A stretch of DNA of 64,000 nt. It comes from Akkermansia sp. GTDB taxonomy: Bacteria; Verrucomicrobiota; Verrucomicrobiia; Verrucomicrobiales; Akkermansiaceae. Each line of letters opens with the position of its first letter. The first letter of the stretch is position 1. The stretch is from positions 1-64,000 of the forward strand of contig JAFZHC010000009.1 of the NCBI GenBank assembly GCA_017555025.1, written 5' to 3'. This document shows positions 48,084 through 55,764 of this stretch, in pieces. The notes below the pieces were generated by a model, which did not search any database, was not told the origin of the DNA, and saw only the letters and a list, made by a program, of their open reading frames with translations. The translations under genes and the position numbers were made by a program.

Positions 48084-49262
48084 TTACTTCATTTTTTTCT
48101 TTTCTATTTTCAGCTTGGTTGTGTCGGGTGTCTGTTTGTGTGCGATGGCCTCCTCCAGAAGTTTAATCACCTTTTCAATCTTAGCTCGGTATTCGGGGCG
48201 AGTTTCCTTATTGAGCAGCTGCTTGGCGTAGGTTATGGGGGTGAGCCCCTTATCGTTAGGCTGCTCGGGGTCTGCACCGCAGCGCAGAAGGGTTTGAATT
48301 AACTGTATATTGGAGCCGGTGATGCAGTAGAGGAGCGGCGTGTTGCCATCGATAATGCCGATGAGGGTATTGCGGTAGGTGACTGTCTTGATGGGGTAGG
48401 CAATTTCGTATTTGCTGCACTTCTGGTTAGGGTCGGCCCCTGCTTTGCAAAGGGCTTCGATGGTAGCGGGGGAACCGCCCATACAGGCGATACAGAGCAT
48501 GGTGGCACCCGATGTGTCGTACATGTTCACATCCATACCGTTTTTGAGCAAGTACTCTACTTTAGCTGCCTGAATTTTCTCCGCTTTTTGCCTGTTCTTT
48601 TTGCCTTGTGCTGTGAGCTTGCTATCGCTACTGGGACCGGTATATTTCAATGCAGCTGCGATGGCGGATGAATCCTGCGCATGTAAATCAGCACCGGCTT
48701 CGAGAAATAGACGGGCGTATTTCTCATAGTTCGTGCCTCGCTCCATGAATCTCGACACAATGGAACCTCCGCCTTTGTTTTGCGCGTTGGGGTCAGCTCC
48801 TTCGGAAAGCAACTTGCGCGACTGTTTGTATTCGGTCTCACTGATGGCTTTGGCTCGTTCTTTAGGGCTGATTTTGGTTAAGTCGATGTTGACAATTTTC
48901 AATAATTCCGGGTGTTCTCCCTCTACCAGCTGCTTCAGTTCCTCGCTTTTTTTCTGTATTGTTTCCTCGCTGAATCTCGGGGTGAGCTGGCGCCCCGGCT
49001 TCAGTTTTGCTTTTTTGCGCCAAGGGAGCTTGGCTATTTCGTTGTAAACCGGCATGCCGTTACGGTGAGCTCCCAGCAACCATTTGCGAGCGCAGGTTTC
49101 GTTCTTCTCTACGCCATCTCCATCGCGGTAGGCCTGATAGAGTTGATAACAGGCTTCTGCGTCTTTGTCGGTACGTTTGTAAAGTGCTTCGAACTCGGCT
49201 TCTGTCAAAGCCTGTGCCGTACAGACCAAAACGGAGAGCATGCAGATTAAGAATGTGTTCAT
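48084..49262 (-). CDS. Exported ankyrin-repeat protein
   Basis: From the ATG at 49262 the protein has 392 residues and a signal peptide (MNTFLICMLSVLVCTAQA). A Sel1-like segment follows (about 30-65, ACYQLYQAYRDGDGVEKNE), then a Lys-rich stretch and about five ankyrin repeats (about 155-375) with motifs such as KLLSEGADPNAQNKGG, LFLEAGADLHAQD, EYLLKNGMDVNMYDTSG and LLRCGADPEQPNDKGLTPI. Ankyrin repeats bind other proteins; here the place would be the periplasm. The C-terminus is very basic. The upstream Met at 49292 is rejected because promoter and signal peptide both favour 49262. Confidence 0.87.
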   Translation of the reverse strand: MNTFLICMLSVLVCTAQALTEAEFEALYKRTDKDAEACYQLYQAYRDGDGVEKNETCARKWLLGAHRNGMPVYNEIAKLPWRKKAKLKPGRQLTPRFSEETIQKKSEELKQLVEGEHPELLKIVNIDLTKISPKERAKAISETEYKQSRKLLSEGADPNAQNKGGGSIVSRFMERGTNYEKYARLFLEAGADLHAQDSSAIAAALKYTGPSSDSKLTAQGKKNRQKAEKIQAAKVEYLLKNGMDVNMYDTSGATMLCIACMGGSPATIEALCKAGADPNQKCSKYEIAYPIKTVTYRNTLIGIIDGNTPLLYCITGSNIQLIQTLLRCGADPEQPNDKGLTPITYAKQLLNKETRPEYRAKIEKVIKLLEEAIAHKQTPDTTKLKIEKKKMK

Positions 49263-49269
49263 GCCACCT

Positions 49270-49297
49270 ATTTTAAGGGTGGTCTGTACCAAAGCAA
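49270..49297 (-). promoter_or_regulatory. Ankyrin-gene promoter, leaderless spacing
   Basis: On the minus strand, TTGCTT (49292-49297) and TAAAAT (49270-49275) are 16 bases apart. The -10 box ends 7 bases before the ATG. Confidence 0.55.
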
Positions 49298-49359
49298 GAA
49301 AAAAATTAAAATCTTTTTATCATAAGCACCGGAATGCGCTTTGCTGTCAACCTTTGTGC

Positions 49360-49389
49360 TTGCGTGGGTGGGGGAAACTGGGGTAAAAT
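49360..49389 (+). promoter_or_regulatory. M20-gene promoter, leaderless spacing
   Basis: TTGCGT (49360-49365) and TAAAAT (49384-49389) are 18 bases apart. The -10 box ends 7 bases before ATG 49397. Confidence 0.55.
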
Positions 49390-49396
49390 GTAGGGC

Positions 49397-50734
49397 ATGA
49401 GCAAGCTGGATGATTTATTTGCCTTTCTGAGTATCCCGAGTGTGTCTGCCGTAAGTGAATATGCCCCTGAGGTCGAGCGCTGCGCTGACTTTTTGGTGAA
49501 TAAACTTAGCACACTTGGATTTGATGCCGTAAAGCACATGACGAATATTCACCCGATTGTAGTGGCTCATAGCCCCAAGGTGGAGGGTAAGCCGACTGTG
49601 CTGATTTATGGTCACTATGATGTTATGCCGGTGGACCCGCTGAATGAGTGGTTGAGCGATCCCTTTAAGCCGGAGGTGCGCGATGGTCGTGTGTATGCTC
49701 GCGGTGCTTCGGATGACAAGGGAGAGATTATGGCTCACATTCTGGGCGTTGAAGAAATCATTCGCAAGGATGGTGCACTACCGCTCAATGTTATCTTCTT
49801 GCTTGAGGGTGAGGAAGAACGTGGTAGTACAAGCTTGTTTGAGTTCATGCAAAAGCCTGAGGCTAAGGAACTGCTGGCATGTGATGTGATTGTGGTGAGC
49901 GATACGGGTATGGCAGCTCCTGATGTGCCCTCTCTTTCATATGGTTTGAAGGGTCTGTGTTGCTTTGAACTGGAAGTGAGTGGTCCAGCTATGGATTTGC
50001 ACTCCGGTATTTTTGGTGGTTCTGTGGCTAATCCCATTACCACGCTGTGCGAGATGGTGGCCAGTACGCATGATGCCGATAACCATGTGACGGTTGCCGG
50101 GTTTTACGATGGTGTGAGCGATATAGCCGACTGGGAACGTGAGAGTTGGCGTCGTGTGCCGGGGATGAGCAATGGCGAACTTGCTGAGCTGACCGGTGTA
50201 CCTGAGCTGCGCACCGAAACAGGTTACACGGGAGCAGAGTGCGTGTATGCCCGACCGACGTTTGAGTTGAACGGTATTTCCGGCGGCTACGAGGGCGAGG
50301 GTTCCAAAACAGTAATTCCGACCAAGGCTATTGCCAAGATGAGCTGCCGTCTGGTGCCGGGGCAGGATCCGGAGGATATTCTGGATAAGGTGGAAGCACA
50401 CTTTAAGAAGGTGTGCCCGCCTAGTGTACGCATGAAGTTTACCCGCCAGCACGGAGGTGAGGCTTACCTGAGTGACCCGCATTCTGCCTGGGGTAAAGCT
50501 GCTCAACAGGCGTTGGCGTCTACTTTCGGCAATCCTCCTGTGTTGGTTCGTGAGGGTGGTTCCATTCCCATCATCGCTGAGGTCTCCAAGGTTCTGGGCA
50601 AGGATGCTATCTTCTTGGGAATGGACTTGCCGGACGCTCGTATCCACTCGCCCAACGAGAACATGCGCGTGGAGATTTTCGAGAAGGGCATTGTAATGGC
50701 TGAAAAGCTGCTGCGCCTGATGGCTGAGGCCTGA
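49397..50734 (+). CDS. M20-family dipeptidase
   Basis: The 445-residue protein is an M20 metallopeptidase of the dipeptidase/CPG2-like group. The metal-binding residues are in YGHYDVMPVD (His73, catalytic Asp75), RGASDDKGE (bridging Asp106) and LEGEEERGS (Glu139/Glu140), with further ligands in VVSDTG and near the end. A lid domain is inserted at about 180-310. It probably cleaves di- or short peptides in the cytoplasm because no signal peptide is present. It starts an apparently leaderless transcript; the ABC ATPase gene begins 58 bases after its stop. Confidence 0.93.
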   Translation: MSKLDDLFAFLSIPSVSAVSEYAPEVERCADFLVNKLSTLGFDAVKHMTNIHPIVVAHSPKVEGKPTVLIYGHYDVMPVDPLNEWLSDPFKPEVRDGRVYARGASDDKGEIMAHILGVEEIIRKDGALPLNVIFLLEGEEERGSTSLFEFMQKPEAKELLACDVIVVSDTGMAAPDVPSLSYGLKGLCCFELEVSGPAMDLHSGIFGGSVANPITTLCEMVASTHDADNHVTVAGFYDGVSDIADWERESWRRVPGMSNGELAELTGVPELRTETGYTGAECVYARPTFELNGISGGYEGEGSKTVIPTKAIAKMSCRLVPGQDPEDILDKVEAHFKKVCPPSVRMKFTRQHGGEAYLSDPHSAWGKAAQQALASTFGNPPVLVREGGSIPIIAEVSKVLGKDAIFLGMDLPDARIHSPNENMRVEIFEKGIVMAEKLLRLMAEA

Positions 50735-50792
50735 TGACGACGTGCCATCTTCTCGCCCCTTAGCAGATATTACTTAACAGTTGATTGTATAG

Positions 50793-51647
50793 GTGAACGC
50801 CGTTGAGATAGAGGATATACACAAGACTTTCCCCGGTCATTGGGGGAAGGGAGGTGTGTATGCTGTGAAGGGGGTGAGCCTGAGCATTCCTCAGGGTGGG
50901 GTTTATGGTCTGATTGGCCCTAATGGCTCGGGAAAGAGTACCATTATGAAGGCTCTTGTGGGACTGTTAGCTCCGGATGCCGGCAGCTGCCGCGTGTTTG
51001 GCAATCCCGCTACAGCGGCGTCGAATCGGCGTGAGATTGGTTTCCTGCCGGAAAATCCGTATTTCTATAAGTTCCTGACGGGGGAGGAGACTGTGCGCTT
51101 TTACGGGCGTTTGTGCGGTCTGCGTGGGGCTGAATTAAAGGCTCGCACGCAGGAGATGCTGGAGCTTGCCGGCTTGACGGAAGCTGCACACCGGCGTCTT
51201 GGGGGGTACTCCAAGGGTATGTTGCAGCGCGTGGGGCTGGCACAAGCTCTGGTGCAACGGCCTCGACTATTGGTGTTGGATGAACCGACAGCGGGCGTGG
51301 ACCCTATAGGCTCCCGCGCTATTCGTGACATTATCCTTAATCTTAAGGAGCAGGGGATGACGGTGTTCCTCTGCTCTCACTTGCTGGAGCAAGTGCAGGA
51401 GATATGTGACCGTGTGGGGATTTTATACCGAGGCGTGATGATTGCCGAAGGGACAATGGAGGAACTGACACGCGACAATTCTCGCACAGAACTGACGTTA
51501 CGCAATCCCTCGCCGGAATTGCTCGACAAGCTACGCGAGATGGCCGGTGAGTCGTTCGTTTCTGCAGCACCTGCGCGAAACTCTCTCGAAAGCGTGTTCT
51601 TGCGCGGTATTCAGGCTAAATTGAAAGAGAAAGAGGCTATGCAATGA
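50793..51647 (+). CDS. ABC transporter ATPase (NatA/CcmA type)
   Basis: The 284-residue ATPase starts with GTG at 50793. It shows Walker A GPNGSGKST (42-50), the signature GGYSKGMLQRVGLAQALVQR, Walker B LLVLDEPTAGVDP and the H-loop FLCSHLLEQ, followed by a C-terminal extension of about 60 residues. This is the drug/Na+/gliding-type ABC-2 exporter group. An ABC-2 permease would normally follow; instead a short Cys-rich ORF in another frame is found, so this ATPase is an orphan here. Confidence 0.87.
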   Translation: MNAVEIEDIHKTFPGHWGKGGVYAVKGVSLSIPQGGVYGLIGPNGSGKSTIMKALVGLLAPDAGSCRVFGNPATAASNRREIGFLPENPYFYKFLTGEETVRFYGRLCGLRGAELKARTQEMLELAGLTEAAHRRLGGYSKGMLQRVGLAQALVQRPRLLVLDEPTAGVDPIGSRAIRDIILNLKEQGMTVFLCSHLLEQVQEICDRVGILYRGVMIAEGTMEELTRDNSRTELTLRNPSPELLDKLREMAGESFVSAAPARNSLESVFLRGIQAKLKEKEAMQ

Positions 51648-52056
51648 ATTCCTCTCTTGGTGTGGCAGAGTTGCTTTCGTTCGACTGGTTAGTCGTTGGA
51701 CTGGAAGAACATTACGCCGTTTCGATTGGCACACCATCGGAGAGCTTCCTGCTGAGTTTATTCGACCGACAGCGGAAGCTTTTGCTCGCTACGTTTTAGA
51801 AGAAGACGATTCCTTGTTTTCGTATGTCGTGGGTGAGACCCTGCAGAGGTGTTGCCCGTCCTCATTTATGGAGTATGAGGAGTTGAATCTGCGCTGCATG
51901 GCTATGAGCCAGAATTGTTTTTTGCCGGTCGGGGGGGGCGCGGTGCTGGTTTATATGCGTTACTGCTGTGTTTGTAATGAGTATATGGAGCTTGTCAGTC
52001 TTCGCGATATTGCGCAAAATTGTATTCAATGTGATGCAAAGCCCGAGAGTTGTTAA
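51644..52056 (+). pseudogene. Cys-rich zinc-ribbon-like ORF lacking a clear start
   Basis: In one frame the DNA is open from 51625 to the stop at 52056 and reads as plausible protein: GRTLRRFDWHTIGELPAEFI, LEEDDSLFSYVVGETLQRCC, EYEELNLRCMAMSQNCFLPV, then YCCVCNEYMEL with NCIQC, a likely zinc ribbon. There is no ATG or GTG early in this frame. The first usable codons are TTG 51814 or ATG 51868. The ATG at 51644, which overlaps the ABC stop as ATGA, is in another frame and stops at 51799 after 51 residues. Either the gene starts late at TTG 51814 (80 residues), or a frameshift has separated its start from its body. Confidence 0.45.
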
Positions 52057-52275
52057 GCCTGCTTATGGAGGCGATGGTATGTCTGGAAGAGAAGTCTCGT
52101 GTTGTCTGATATGGGACGGATGTTGTCGATGAAGCGTAGAATGTTGCTTTGGTCGTGGATGTTTGAGCACTTTCCTGCGGTGATGTATTGATTTTTCTTC
52201 GGCTGGCACATTTTAAGCTCGCTTTTTGTGTAGGAAAGTGGCAAAGTAGATGCCGACGAAGAATATTCTCCTCTC

Positions 52276-53007
52276 ATGAGTGACTCCACCTCTCCCAAAT
52301 ATAAGCGTATCCTGCTCAAATTGAGCGGTGAGGCTCTGCGTGCACAGGGCAGTAAAGATAATATTTCCCCCGAAATCGTGGCTCGTATTGCTCGCGAAAT
52401 CGCTGAAGCTCAGCAGAAAGGTAATCTGCAGATTGCCATTGTGGTGGGTGGCGGTAACATTTGGCGCGGTGCTAAGGCCAGCGTGCGTGGCATGGATCGC
52501 CCCACGGCTGACTATGTGGGCATGCTCGCTACGGTGATGAACGCCCTCTCTATTTGTTCCGCTGTGCAGGAGGCCGGCGTGCCCTGCCACGTGATGAGCG
52601 CTATCGAGATGAAGAATGTGGCCGAGCCCTATGTGCGCAATACTGCTCGCGAGTTGTTGCGCGAAGGGCAGGTAGTTGTGTTTGCCGCAGGTACCGGTAA
52701 CCCCTTCTTCAGCACCGATACAGCCGCGGCTCTTCGTGCTTGTGAGATTAACGCTGAGGTGGTGATGAAAGCTACATCTGTGGATGGTGTGTACTCTGCA
52801 GACCCCAAGATTGACCCCGCCGCAACACGTTTTGACCGGATTTCCTACGAGGAGTGTATCTCCCGTGAGCTCAAGGTGATGGATCAGACGGCTTTCACCC
52901 TGTGCAAGGATAACCGCAAGCCGATTATGGTGTTTGATATGCACCAGCCCGGTAACATTACTCGTGCGCTGCTTGGTGAGCAGATTGGCTCCGTTATCTG
53001 CGACTGA
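52276..53007 (+). CDS. pyrH: UMP kinase
   Basis: PyrH phosphorylates UMP to UDP. The 243-residue protein of the amino-acid-kinase fold shows KYKRILLKLSGEALR, VVGGGNIWRGAKA, RPTADYVGMLATVMNAL, GTGNPFFSTDTAAALRA and TSVDGVYSADPK, with the C-terminal IGSVIC. It begins the conserved pair pyrH-frr. No tsf or rpsB gene, often upstream, is present. I see no gene I can support in the 219 bp before it. Confidence 0.97.
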   Translation: MSDSTSPKYKRILLKLSGEALRAQGSKDNISPEIVARIAREIAEAQQKGNLQIAIVVGGGNIWRGAKASVRGMDRPTADYVGMLATVMNALSICSAVQEAGVPCHVMSAIEMKNVAEPYVRNTARELLREGQVVVFAAGTGNPFFSTDTAAALRACEINAEVVMKATSVDGVYSADPKIDPAATRFDRISYEECISRELKVMDQTAFTLCKDNRKPIMVFDMHQPGNITRALLGEQIGSVICD

Positions 53008-53038
53008 TTTTTAACAAACTCATACACAATATAATATT

Positions 53039-53605
53039 ATGGACGAAGAAACACTCTTGATCGAGACTGAGACCTCCATGGAGGAAGCTCTTGAGAATAT
53101 GCTGACTAAGTTCGCCGGTGTGCGTACGGGTAAGGCCTCCCCCTCTTTGGTGGACAATATGGACATCTTTGTGGCTTCCTACGGCACCAGCATGAAGCTG
53201 AAGAGCTTGGCCGTGGTTTCCACCCCCGATGCCCGCTCCATCCTTATTCAGCCGTTTGACCCCAGCACCCTTAACGACATTAAGAAGTCCATTGCTGAGA
53301 GCAGCCTGAACATCACCCCCATCATCGATGCCCGTTCTGTGCGTCTGCCCATTCCTGAGCTGACCGGCGAGCGTCGTAAGGAGCTTTGCAAGCATGTTAA
53401 GTCCCTCTCCGAGGAGACTCGCGTGCGCATTCGTGGCGTACGTAAGACCGGTATGGACGGTGTAAAGAAGCTTAAGGCTGATAACATCCTGACTGAAGAT
53501 GGCGTGCGCTTGGCTGAGGATAAGGTTCAGAAGCTGACTGACAAGTATGTCAAGAAGGTGGACGAACTCGTCGCTGCCAAGGAGAAGGAAATCATGACTG
53601 TCTGA
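53039..53605 (+). CDS. frr: Ribosome recycling factor
   Basis: RRF splits post-termination ribosomes together with EF-G. The 188-residue protein has the conserved RTGKASPSLVDNM, SYGTSMKL, IQPFDPSTL, IPELTGERRKEL and C-terminal helix (VQKLTDKYVKKVDELVAAKE). The length is normal (about 185). It follows pyrH by 31 bases, the usual bacterial arrangement. The upstream TATAAT at 53030-53035 is too close to the ATG to act as its own promoter. Confidence 0.97.
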   Translation: MDEETLLIETETSMEEALENMLTKFAGVRTGKASPSLVDNMDIFVASYGTSMKLKSLAVVSTPDARSILIQPFDPSTLNDIKKSIAESSLNITPIIDARSVRLPIPELTGERRKELCKHVKSLSEETRVRIRGVRKTGMDGVKKLKADNILTEDGVRLAEDKVQKLTDKYVKKVDELVAAKEKEIMTV

Positions 53606-53635
53606 TAATCCCCCGAACTAGAAGCAAATACCAAC

Positions 53636-53956
53636 ATGAGTACGAATTCTACAAATGTTCTGGCTCAGGGAATCGAGATTATCGGTTCCATCACTTTCCA
53701 GAATGACATGCACATCGATGGCAAGATTGACGGCGAGATTTTCTCCGAGTCCGGCAAGGTGACCATCGGCGAATTGGCTGACATTAAGGGCGACATCAAA
53801 GCCGGTGAGGTTCACATTTATGGCCATGTCGATGGTAATGTGAGCAGCGGCCGTTGCCACCTCAACGAGCGTGCCATCGTTAACGGCGACATCACAACTG
53901 CCGTTCTTTCCATGGTAGAAGGTGCCCGTCTCTCCGGTCGCGCTGAGATTGGTTAA
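53636..53956 (+). CDS. Bactofilin
   Basis: The 106-residue protein is a bactofilin (DUF583). It is a right-handed beta-helix with repeating hydrophobic and Gly positions (GIEIIGSITFQNDMHIDGKI, GEIFSESGKVTIGELADIKG, DIKAGEVHIYGHVDGNV). Bactofilins polymerise without nucleotide into filaments that scaffold cell-wall enzymes and cell shape. It lies 30 bases after frr and is closed by a strong terminator, so it probably belongs to the pyrH-frr unit. Confidence 0.94.
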   Translation: MSTNSTNVLAQGIEIIGSITFQNDMHIDGKIDGEIFSESGKVTIGELADIKGDIKAGEVHIYGHVDGNVSSGRCHLNERAIVNGDITTAVLSMVEGARLSGRAEIG

Positions 53957-54008
53957 TAGGTATCTTCTGCGGTGCATGTTGATAGAACATGCGCTATGAA
54001 AACTTCAA

Positions 54009-54040
54009 AAGGACGAGGTCTTACGACCTCGTCCTTTTTT
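54009..54040 (+). terminator. Terminator of the pyrH-frr-bactofilin unit
   Basis: aggacgaggtc and gacctcgtcct form an 11-bp perfect stem with loop ttac, followed by TTTTTT. Flanking A and T bases extend it further. Confidence 0.9.
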
Positions 54041-54041
54041 C

Positions 54042-54069
54042 TTGAATAAATTATCCATTCGTGTATACT
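54042..54069 (+). promoter_or_regulatory. Putative promoter of the AT-rich membrane gene
   Basis: TTGAAT (54042-54047) and TATACT (54064-54069) are 16 bases apart, directly after the terminator and 26 bases before ATG 54096. Confidence 0.5.
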
Positions 54070-54095
54070 ATCGTGAGCAGTAGTTGATACCAATT

Positions 54096-55709
54096 ATGCC
54101 TGAGCAGAATGATAATATAAGTGTTCAATATACAAAACTGAAAGCAATCATGGGCAAGAAAATATATGCCTTGCCCATGGAGCGGATAATTTTTCTTTCT
54201 TTTCTTTATCTGCTCATTAATGTTTTGCTATTTCTTATTGGTTGGTTTGAACCGTATGTGAGCATTCCTTTAGGTGTAGTATTATTGTGGTATGTGTTTG
54301 TTGCCTATAGGGATACGAAGAGTGCATCTCCGGAACCTCCTGATTGTTGGAGTATGTCATTAGGCGATTTGATACAGTTAGCACTACTTCTTTTGCTACT
54401 GTTTTATGCAATGTATAAAACAGGTATAATGGGGGGGTATCCAACTCATTATGATTACAAGGTTTTTAGAAATGCTTTATATCATAATCTGATTGATGCT
54501 CCTTGGCCTCTTGTTTTGCCTGATGGTAACGAAATGAGTTACTATCTTAGTGGTTTTTTATTTCCTGCTATTTTATCGCGCTTCACGCAATCTTATTTGC
54601 TTCAGCAGTTTGTACTTGGTGGCTGGGTTGTTATATCAGTATTTCTCGCTTTTGTTTTGTTATTTGCCAAGTTAAAAAAAGTATCATGGTGTTTGGTTCT
54701 CTTTTCATTATTTATTTCTACTCCATTTGATGGTTGGAGTTCTTTTTCTTGGATTAATAAAGGAATCCAATATGTTTCTCATCTCCTTTTTGGTATAGAA
54801 GGTTGGCCAGATTTTATGATTGGACGTTGGCATGGTATTGTCAGCATGCATGGCTTGCTTGCTATTAGTGCACCAATACTTGTAGGTGCTATGCTGGTGA
54901 CAATGAAAAGCCAACGCTCATCTCTTGTTCCATTACTAATGGCGATGTTGGCTGCTATTTCGCCATTAGGGGCAGTTGGTCTATTACCGATAGCTTTTTT
55001 TGTTTATGTTCAAGCGGTAATTGAGGAAAAAAAGTCTGTGCCCGTTTTGCTATTTTCGTTAATCGTAGCTTGCACTTTAGCCTGTTGCTTTGGAATTTAT
55101 TTTTTGAGAAGCAGTTCAGATACTTATGTGGGACTGTCTTCAGGAAACTGGGGGCTTCCAGCTGTTCTGAGTTATTATGTACCAACTCAGTTGCTACTGT
55201 TGCTCATGTGCTTTCATGTACTGAAGATTCATAAAAATAATCTTTTGTTTATGGTTATTTTTTTGTCGATAAGTATTTGTCCTTTCTTTTTTATAGGTTC
55301 GCGCGTTGGTTCCATGTTTTCCGGTCTGAACGAACTGTGGTTTAAATCGAGACCGGTATATGTCCTTTTGTTATGCTATGTGGTTGTTTCTGCTTGGCGA
55401 AATATACCGATTTGGGGGCGTTCTTTGTGGTTTGCTTGTTCCTTATCTATGTTGTTGCCTTTTGTTTCGGACTTAACTAAAGATATTACTTTTCACCCTA
55501 GAACTGAGCAAATTAAGGATGAATTGAACGGTCATCTGTATCATCCTACACACGCATTTTTGAAGCAGAGTTGTCCTCCTTGCAAGGATGTGCTTATTCC
55601 CGGCATAATTATGCGTGAGTCGGGACGTTCTGAAAAAGTTTTTCCTGGTTGTTTGTTGCCCAAGGCAAAGGGGTGTAATTATGCAAGAGTTAAGAATAGT
55701 GCCGGATAA
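54096..55709 (+). CDS. AT-rich polytopic membrane protein, GT-C-like
   Basis: From the ATG at 54096 the protein has 537 residues and about 11-13 membrane helices. The first lumenal part (HYDYKVFRNALYHNLIDAPW, then PDGNEMSYYLSG) resembles the 'DW-K-H...WP...YYL' loop of some large multi-spanning GT-C-like glycosyltransferases, but I cannot name a family. The C-terminal tail holds cysteines (SCPPC, GCLLPKAKGC). Base composition is strikingly AT-rich compared with all neighbours, with many ttt/att codons, which suggests recent transfer. It lies between two normal-composition genes and has its own promoter. Confidence 0.75.
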   Translation: MPEQNDNISVQYTKLKAIMGKKIYALPMERIIFLSFLYLLINVLLFLIGWFEPYVSIPLGVVLLWYVFVAYRDTKSASPEPPDCWSMSLGDLIQLALLLLLLFYAMYKTGIMGGYPTHYDYKVFRNALYHNLIDAPWPLVLPDGNEMSYYLSGFLFPAILSRFTQSYLLQQFVLGGWVVISVFLAFVLLFAKLKKVSWCLVLFSLFISTPFDGWSSFSWINKGIQYVSHLLFGIEGWPDFMIGRWHGIVSMHGLLAISAPILVGAMLVTMKSQRSSLVPLLMAMLAAISPLGAVGLLPIAFFVYVQAVIEEKKSVPVLLFSLIVACTLACCFGIYFLRSSSDTYVGLSSGNWGLPAVLSYYVPTQLLLLLMCFHVLKIHKNNLLFMVIFLSISICPFFFIGSRVGSMFSGLNELWFKSRPVYVLLLCYVVVSAWRNIPIWGRSLWFACSLSMLLPFVSDLTKDITFHPRTEQIKDELNGHLYHPTHAFLKQSCPPCKDVLIPGIIMRESGRSEKVFPGCLLPKAKGCNYARVKNSAG

Positions 55710-55752
55710 TAGGCGTACACATATTTTACTTTATCTCTGCCAAAAAAGTAGG

Positions 55753-55758
55753 TAAAAT
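55753..55758 (+). promoter_or_regulatory. Possible uvrA -10 box
   Basis: TAAAAT ends 6 bases before the uvrA ATG, the same spacing as at other leaderless-type starts here. The -35 box (TTATCT, 55731-55736, 16 bases away) is weak. Confidence 0.4.
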
Positions 55759-55764
55759 CTGCTC

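Noticed and set aside
52053..52319. An 88-residue minus-strand ORF between the Cys-rich ORF and pyrH
   Set aside because: Its start lies inside pyrH, and there is no family resemblance or promoter. A small real gene here cannot be excluded but is not supported.
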